Shown: in pieces, positions 56,601 to 64,000 of the stretch
How positions within the stretch are numbered: the first letter of the stretch is position 1
Layout: each line of letters starts with the position of its first letter
NCBI GenBank assembly: GCA_949358305.1
Contig: OX442316.1
Span: 4,774,001 to 4,838,000, forward strand
Length of the DNA: 64,000 bases
Reading direction: 5' to 3'
Source of the DNA: Strigamia acuminata
Lineage: Eukaryota > Arthropoda > Chilopoda > Geophilomorpha > Linotaeniidae
Notes under the pieces: model-generated
Told to the model about the DNA's origin: nothing
Database searches by the model: none
The model's input: only the letters and a program-made list of their open reading frames with translations
Position numbers and translations under genes: made by a program

Positions 56601-59600
56601 AGGTCGATCGGCCCCAATACTGAACTTGTTGTTTTCTTCGATGCTGCTGATGGAGGAGCCGCGCCGCTCTTCCTTACGGCCAATGCGTTTCTGCGCAATT
56701 CCTTATACAGACGTGCGATGGATACGATTTTGGAAGGTGATTTGCGTTTTCCTCAATAAATGTCAATCAATAAAATTGTTGTCTAACAATCCAAACAATG
56801 TCTGACAATTAAATACAATGGTTTACACAGTAAGAGCTGTTTTGTTGCATTCTTCGGTGGTTTCGGATAATTGTTCGAGAAAAACAATCTAACAATCGCT
56901 GGTCTTATTTGATTGTTAGACTGTTTTAATTGTTTTATTTGATTGTTTGGCTGTTTTAATTGTTTTATTCGATTGTTAGACTGTTTTATTTAATTGTTAG
57001 ACTGTTTTATTTAATTGTTAGACTGTTTCATTTAATTGTTAGACTGTTTTATTCGATTGTTAGACTGTTTTATTTAATTGTTAGACTGTTATTTGATTGT
57101 TGGACTGTTTTATTCGATTGTTGGACTGTTTTATTCGATTGTTGGACTGTTTTATTCTATTGTTAGACTGTTTTATTCTATTGTTAGACCGTTTTATTTG
57201 ATTGTCGGACTGTTTTAATAGTTATATTTGATTATTGGACTGTTTTAATAGTTATATTTGATTATTGGACTGTTTTAATTGATGCACTGTGCTGAGTCAA
57301 CGTATTGTTGTGGTGGAAACTCACTCCATGAATGAAATCTAAATTTTAAATGAAATTAATTATGAGGTTGATAAAATTCTTGCAGTGATTTGATCACACT
57401 TGTAAATAGATTTCATTCATTTGCAATGTTTTGACTCGTCCCATTTGTCATTGCATCAACAGAATCACTTTAGGCTGTGCAAAAAAACAAGTGCCACTTA
57501 TCATGACGTCACCCCAACTCCAGCTCGTACACTGTAATGAGCTGGCGTCTGCTGTCCGTGATAAATGGCATGCGTTGTAGTCCACATATTTTATCCTAGA
57601 CAATGATACATCACTCATTAGCACCAACTTAATAGTTCCACTTGCTGCTAGAGATAAAAAAAAAATAATTGTTTTCAACTTCCACTCTAAATCTTGTTCA
57701 TTTACGCAGAAACACCTCTGGATTTATCCTTATCTCTTCTATCGCCGCGTATACTCATCACGCCCCCATCCGATGAAGAACGGCGCTCTGTTTCAAGCGA
57801 CGCTGCATCATCCAGCGGCGACGCTGACAGTTTTAAGGTATTTAGGACCACCTATTATTTTAAACGAATATATCTTTCATTTCTGGCAGTTAAAAAAAAG
57901 AGCTTTCCTCTTCTTTTTTCAACTGCCACAATGTAAAGCCAACCTAACATAAAAACGAAAAGTGTAAAACAAAATAAAAGAAGAAAACGACTTAAAACAA
58001 TGCAAAACACCACTTTTATAGTAGAAAACCGTATAAAAACAACATAAAACAACGTAAAAACAATAAAACAATGTAAAAACAACATAAATCAGTGTAAAAA
58101 CAACATAAGACAATGCAAAAACAACATAAATTTGTAAAAACAACATAAAACAACATAAAACAATGAAAAACCAACATAAAACAACATAAAACAATGAAAA
58201 ACCAACATAAAACAATGTAAAACCAACATAAAACTGTGAAACCAACATAAAACAATGTAAAAACAATGAAAAAAAACATAAAACGATGTGCCAATTATCA
58301 GATTTGTGTTAAACAATTTTTATTGATTTAATTGCAGAATTCCAGTGATTTGAGTCCACTGCCGAAGAAATGCCGCGAACGGGCCCTTTTGCCGTGCGAA
58401 GTGTGCGGCAAGGCGTTCGACAGGCCGTCATTGCTCAAACGACACATGCGAACGCACACGGGAGAAAAACCGCACGTGTGCGATGTGTGCGGGAAAGGGT
58501 TCAGCACGAGCAGTTCCCTGAACACCCATCGCAGAATCCACTCGGGCGAAAAACCGCACCAATGTGGGGTGTGCGGAAAACGCTTCACTGCCAGTTCGAA
58601 TCTGTATTATCATCGAATGACACATAACAAGGTAAATATGCAGCGCAGTAATTTAGCTTTGTGTAGAATACTTTATTCTCTTGCAAGCCAGGTGTTTGCA
58701 ACTGTCATCCGCGGGGGGACGGAGACATAAGCGTTGCCTTTTTTGGTTATCGTTTAGATGAGTGTGCAAATTGTGGCCATTTTATTACTCCTCTTTTTCA
58801 GCACGTGTAATTTGTTTCGTCCGCTATGACATATGTAATCATTACCTGCACTGCATGTTAAAGTCATTTATAGTCTTGACGTCACATCATTATAGGAATA
58901 AATGTTTTAAAAATTAAAATGTATGATGATAAAGTTTCATGCAGTTTCGGGATTTTTATGGGCGCTGCCATTAGCACGACTTTAAGTGTTGTTTGGATTC
59001 AACTAAACAGAACAAACAACTGGAAGCGACTAAAACAATAACAAAAGTGCAGAAAATGGTAGAAATAAGTTTTACAAATTGTTTTCTATCGATTTTAGAC
59101 AAATTTTGGACTATTTATGTCTCGTTTTTAACGAATAAAAAAATTTAAATGGTGTTTTGATTCAAAAAGCAGAACAAAAAACGCTAAAAACGACAAAAAC
59201 AATAACAAAAGTGCCAAAAATGATAGAAATAATTTTTTAAAATCGATTTTATACGATTTTAAACTAATTTTGACGATTTTAGACTAATTTTAGACGATTT
59301 TAGACTATTTTAGACTATTTTAGACGGTTTTAGAAGATTTTAGAATAATTTCAGACGATTTTAGACAAATTTTAGATGATTTTAGACAAATTTTAGATGA
59401 TTTTAGACAAATTTTAGATGATTTTAGACAAATTTTAGACGATTTTTTATCTTGGTGTATTTCATACTTAAGACTGCAATTTTGTTAATTGAATTAAATC
59501 CCAAAACCAATTTCTTTCGTTTTCTACAGGAAAAACCTCACAAATGTACATTGTGCTCGAAATCATTTCCAACACCAGGAGACCTAAAAAGCCACATGTA

Positions 59601-62227
59601 TGTGCACAACGGTTCGTGGCCCTTTAAATGCCACATCTGCAACCGTGGTTTCAGCAAACAAACCAACCTGAAAAATCATTTATTCCTGCACACAGGTAAG
59701 CAACAAACATGACTAATGAGCGAAAGTAAGAAACAAGAAAAAAAAAACACTAGAGGAAATGCGTAATTGTTACCTGGCCTCGAGCTCTGTAAAAGAAAAG
59801 GAAAAAAAAGTGGAAATCTTTTCGAGTTGTTTCCACCTCTGAATTTACAATTTGGTATAAACCGATGCGTTTAGATACGCAAGTAAAAATCTCCCAACAA
59901 ACCCGTCCATTATAAAGGCATTTAGTCGAGCGCGGGGTTCGTTGTAACGAGTAAACTCCCCCACGTGGCGTGTGCAGTTATTAATTGAGCTTTCAATTAG
60001 GCGCGTACAATTTCACGCCCCCGCACGACAAGTTTCACGCACAGTCAACCCTCAAACACCTGTCGCATCGCGGGGAAAAGGGAGGAGTTTTATGACTCTC
60101 GAGATCAAGTTGTGCACCCTTTTATTGGGCACTTTGATTTCGATTGATGCGCTTCATGTGGGCACGTCTTTTCAATGCGGGCTCCTTGCTAGACAGATTG
60201 TGATCTTAATTTGGAATTTTAGGCCTTTTATTGGATCTTTTGGCGCATTAAATTTGACAGATCTTCGCCGCATTTTATATATACCTGGGTTTTATTGGGT
60301 TAGGAATTTTGGACCTTTTATTCTATAAAAGGGATAATAAATAAATAAGAAATTAAAATAGAATTATATAAAAAAAAATTTTATATACAAATTGTAATGT
60401 TTTTTTGAGTAACTTTTATTGTAAATCAAGGAAAAGTAAAAATTTGGAAGCCATTTTTGTCCATTTTTAGAAAAATATTGTAATTTACAAACTCTAATTT
60501 ACAACATTTAGAACAACAACAAATCCTCTTGTTTACACCCGAATAAAAAACAAACACAAGTTCAACGCTTCGCAAAATCGCAAGTTATACAACCTGTCTG
60601 ACTCCTCGCAACTCGCACTAAATAACAGAAAACAACATTTCACTTTCCCGCACAAAATCGAAAAGTCTAACTCGCATTTAAAACGCCAGTCACATCGCAT
60701 TACTTAAAAACCACCACAAAAGACTTTAACTCGCGAAACGAGATATTTAAAAAAACAAAACGCACAAGAGGTAATTATTTTATTTTTATTGGGAACATCG
60801 GATGCCATTTTCTCGGACTTGGTTCGCGGTTACGGGCACCTCGGTGGCCGGTGATTTATGAGACGCTCACTTGCATGGCCAATGAAGGAACCAGTTTGTT
60901 CCGCTCATTTGCTACCGTGACTGGAGCAACAAACAGACGCTGCAAGACATCGCTTGACCGTCGAGTGTCCACGCCCAATATTCGCCTCTGAGCGGAAGTG
61001 GTCACGGTCGATGTCGGTGACTCAAGATTGGCTACCGTGGGAAAGTGGGCAAGGGCAGGGAAAAAACGATAGAGTGAACTGAATTTCAGATTAATGAATG
61101 AATGAAGGCGATAGGCGCATGCAAGCGATATGTACAGCCATTAGAGGCTTTGTGTGACATTACTTTTCCTTCCTCGCGGGTTAATTCTCCAATTTACAGC
61201 ATCAAGGGTTGAAAATTTTGTTGAATAAAAAAAAAAAAAGCCGGTTATCAGACAAGTGCATCTGGCGGCGTACAATTAAACTTCTAGTGCCCCTAGCCAC
61301 TAGGTGGGGCTGTCACTGTCTATACAACGAAGCTCGAATTTCCTGCATTTCTTTAATTTTTACTTTCGTGGTTTTATGAGACAATATTTTTATTATTATT
61401 TTTAAAAAAAATATTTTTTTTAAAATACTTTTTGATCTACATATTTCAATCATGGTTTAAATAACATGTTTATGTTTTTATGGTGTCGTAAAACTGGGAA
61501 TATATTAATTATTATAATGCAAGTGTTCGAATTATTTTTAATTTATGTGGTTGCGTCGAAAAACTGAATATTGGAATAACTGGAAACTTGGGCGGTCGTT
61601 CTTGATTTGTCGAGTGTTTTTGTTTTGTCAATCACTTCAAGTGGTTTTAAATGATTGATGAAGCTTAAATCAAAATGATAAATGTGAGCGAAGTGCAAAA
61701 ACAGAGTTTGGAGTTAATTGGGTAACAAAAATCGCCATTTTTTGTGTTTGTCGTCATTTAGACGGGTCAAAAATGACGTTTAAAAGAATTTCGAGTGTTT
61801 ATTGTTGCTACGAACGGATTTTTTTCAATAATTTTACACTTTTAACTCGTGTTTTTGTAGTTTTTTAAAACGATTCATTCATTTAACAGGTGACAAACCT
61901 CACATGTGCGACCTGTGTCACAAGAGATTCGCTTTAGCGTGCAATTTGAGGGCACACATTCGCACGCACGAAGGTATATAAAACAACCACACCCCCAACT
62001 TAATAACATAAGTGTTTTTCTCAAAAGCCAGGTGTGTTTTTTCCTTTTATTATTACGCAGGTGATCCACAGGAAGAGTGCCTCAAGTGCAAGAAGATGTT
62101 TTTGGCTTCCAGTAACCCTTTGGTTCATGGCTACTGTCAGGACTGCTATCTGAACCAAGGGATTCCTCTGGTTATGGACAAAGATGACCAAACAACACCA
62201 GACGACACGGGCAATTTTTCACAATAG
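53693..62227 (+). CDS. PRDM-family transcriptional regulator: PR domain, PLDLS motif, six C2H2 zinc fingers
   Basis: Seven exons: 53693-53890, 56439-56736, 57710-57837, 58338-58631, 59530-59695, 61890-61973 and 62061-62227. They join in frame to 444 residues. PRDM proteins are nuclear DNA-binding regulators that recruit chromatin enzymes. Exons 1-2 encode a PR (SET-related) domain: early [20 protein letters not shown], then [15 protein letters not shown] and TELVVFF. Residues 168-172 are PLDLS, the CtBP co-repressor-binding motif. Exon 4 holds three complete C2H2 fingers (first Cys at residue 228) with TGEKPH-type linkers, exon 5 two and exon 6 one. Exon 7 adds a degenerate Cys-rich seventh (CLKCKKMF...HGYCQDC). 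The ATG at 53693 is the first in frame within this exon, but an upstream coding exon cannot be excluded. Orthology within the family is not assigned. Confidence 0.88.
53891..56438 (+). other. PRDM intron 1
   Basis: 2.5-kb intron, donor GAC/GTGAGT, acceptor TTTTGCAG. It contains a CT-rich microsatellite (about 54215-54260). GC-richer stretches at 54000-54160 and 55680-55920 have open frames but no domain or splice evidence. Confidence 0.6.
56890..57290. repeat. 21-bp minisatellite in PRDM intron 2
   Basis: About 17 copies of GACTGTTTTATTTAATTGTTA (one unit is 21 bases). It shares the TTTTATTTAATTGTT core with the array at 51766-53030, so the two arrays probably have a common origin on either side of the first PRDM exon. 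Confidence 0.88.
57945..58270. repeat. about 21-bp minisatellite in PRDM intron 3
   Basis: Copies of AACATAAAACAATGTAAAAC with 10- and 21-base spacing. Antisense frames of over 100 codons here are repeat artefacts. Confidence 0.8.
58632..59529 (+). other. PRDM intron 4 with 21-bp minisatellite
   Basis: The minisatellite at about 59255-59445 is built on GATTTTAGACAAATTTTAGA. The rest is AT-rich with no other feature. Confidence 0.7.
59696..61889 (+). other. PRDM intron 5
   Basis: 2.2-kb intron between the fifth and sixth zinc-finger exons. GC-rich stretches at 59990-60120 and 60780-61040 contain repeated GCTACCGTG words (60910, 61031). No exon is visible in them. Confidence 0.55.
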
Positions 62228-64000
62228 ATGGCATTATTGGAAATCTGCAATTTTTGAATATTCTCTTCTTAACCTCAGCTTTAAAACACTGCAGTGCCAT
62301 ATTCACATTGTTTTTCTTGATGTGGTGGATGAAAAAATAAAAAAAACTATTTTTCTATGTCCAGTGGAAACAAAATTAACAAAAAAAACATCATCAATTA
62401 ACAATAGATAGCAATACCAAAGAGAAAAGGATCTTTAAACATGCAACAAGGCTTTTAGCAAACCGGGACATCAGTGCATTCAAATTCTTTTCTCTGTCTT
62501 GGTCGACTGTTCCCAATTCACAAGTGTCCTTTCCTTAGTCCTCTGTTGGTGGTGAGTGCAATGGAACCATTTAATGTGATCTAGTTAACACAGATAAAGC
62601 ATTGCTCCTTATTTTTTGATGTTTATTAATGAGTTTTGATGATTAATTGCAATGTATATTATGTCTTTTGTTACACTCAATTGTTGTACTTGAGTTTTTC
62701 TAACCTAATATTATTGCATAGGATGTTTTGTGTTTAATGTTCTTGAATGTTTGTGTGTGGAAAACAAATTATGCTCATTGACAACAACATTCAACATAGA
62801 GCAATTCTCATCAAAACTAAATCACACTGCAAAAACAACATGAATCAGTTGTGGGTATTTATTACAGTTAAAAACAATGGTTTGGAGTGTATTGGTGATA
62901 TTTTAAAACTGTTTTATGGTTTTTTTTTCTAAAAAATGAAAGACAATGTCAGACATTTTTTTTTAAATGGAGGATTATCAAGATTATCAATCTGGTTTAT
63001 TTTTTTGAACATTTTACAGTTATTTAGGAAAATTTATAAGAAAATACTATTGATGGTTATTTAAAATGTAATAAAATGATTTGATCGTGAGAAATGAACA
63101 TGTTTTTGCAGTGTGTCATTTTTATTCTTCAATTTTTTTATTTGTATTATTTAAATTCTTATATAAATATTTTCAATACACAATTTTTTAATTGTACACC
63201 AAAGTCCTTGCAGTTATTTAGCTGCAAGGTGCCGGGACACAGTGGGAATAATAATTTTTTTGTGTTTTTCTGTTTATTTTTATTTTTTTTGTTATTTTAA
63301 ATTTTCTTAGCTGATATAGAATTAGCATATTAATGACCTTATAGGTGCTGTGAGATGTGACTCACATAAGATTAAATTTCTTCTTCTTTTTTTCATTTTT
63401 TTATTTTATTTTATTATTAAAAAAAAATGTTAACCTCAGAAGAGAGGAGAAACTTTATATCGCTTTTTATTACCTGTTTTCTTAAAGGAAGAATATTAAT
63501 CGATGCTCAAATTTATTCAAATTGGTGGGTAAATTTTTTTTTCTATTTTGATTATTTTTGTCTAGTCAATTTGATGATGTACAAAATAAAAATGCCTTCA
63601 TCTTTTCGTGTCTTATTATCATTTAAATAACAAATAATATTATGAAAATAAAATATTCCCAAAAAAAAAAATTACAATTTCTCAAAAAGTGGTTTTATAA
63701 ATGGTTTTGTCATCATGTGCTAATTAATAATCTTCAAATGAAATCTGCTCACCTGCATTTGTGCATTATGCATGAGGTTGTGACCCGAATTGGCACTCAT
63801 TTGATCCCAAGATGGCATCTGAGTCAAATCCTCGTTTCCTGTGGATCAAATGAGAGCAGTTTATGAGATCTATTCTTATGTAACAAAAAGATAAGCAATT
63901 TTCTTTTCATTTATGTTTCCCTTCATTTATCTTTCCTTTCATGTTTTTCCCTTCACTTTTTTTTAAAAAAAAAAAAAATTTCTTTTTTTGATTTTCTAAA
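62228..64000 (+). other. PRDM 3' UTR and downstream flank
   Basis: AT-rich, no coding exon. The first AATAAA after the stop is at about 62334 and more follow, so the 3' end of the transcript is not determined. Long poly-T and poly-A runs lie at 63260-63425 and 63955-64000. Confidence 0.45.

Noticed and set aside
57919-58316. Antisense frames up to 115 codons in PRDM intron 3
   Set aside because: Repeat-derived and antisense to a well-supported gene.

Overview
The window is eukaryotic nuclear DNA, almost certainly from an arthropod and most likely an insect. The genes are interrupted by short GT-AG introns, the intergenic DNA is very AT-rich, and there are AATAAA poly(A) signals. The intact genes are typical animal genes: a PRDM zinc-finger factor, MANF, a FAAH2-type amidase, CtIP and Elongin C. 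Fragments of copia-, gypsy-, piggyBac- and hAT-like elements are scattered through it. No bacterial operon, CRISPR, tRNA or rRNA feature was seen.

Layout. About 1-4.5 kb is AT-rich non-coding DNA with two minisatellites. About 4.5-27.4 kb is a rearranged domain. It carries two intact, divergent, intronless Elongin C paralogues (4514-4885 + and 24002-24373 -) that sit in inverted duplicated segments, a broken HSD17B10-like dehydrogenase, and a possible transposon-derived gene beside a 28-bp tandem array. Embedded in it and continuing to 31.4 kb is the most distinctive content: a cluster of nine intact two-exon genes plus two partial copies. Each encodes a short secreted peptide with a near-identical 20-residue first exon (mostly signal peptide) and a six-cysteine knottin-like core (C-C-CC-C-C). 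Most copies form head-to-head pairs. One 6.5-kb block is tandemly duplicated almost without change. Retroelement pieces and a copy of the last MANF exon were carried along with the block.

About 33.5-40.5 kb is a compact island of ordinary genes: MANF (-), a four-helix membrane protein (+), a FAAH2-type amidase (-) with its complete Lys-Ser-Ser triad, and a CtIP/Sae2 homologue (+). MANF and the membrane gene are head-to-head, as are FAAH2 and CtIP, so shared promoter intervals of about 0.5 kb are likely.

About 40.6-53.6 kb is gene-poor and dominated by distinct AT-rich minisatellites and small transposon remnants. About 53.7-62.2 kb holds a seven-exon PRDM-family gene: PR domain, a PLDLS CtBP-binding motif and six C2H2 fingers. 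Its introns also contain 21-bp-period minisatellites. The remainder is its 3' UTR or flank.

The knottin cluster is the best candidate for an undescribed system: a young secreted-peptide family that has spread by inverted and tandem duplication, with transposons rewriting some 3' ends. Its function cannot be read from sequence. Antimicrobial, protease-inhibitor and toxin-like roles all remain possible.
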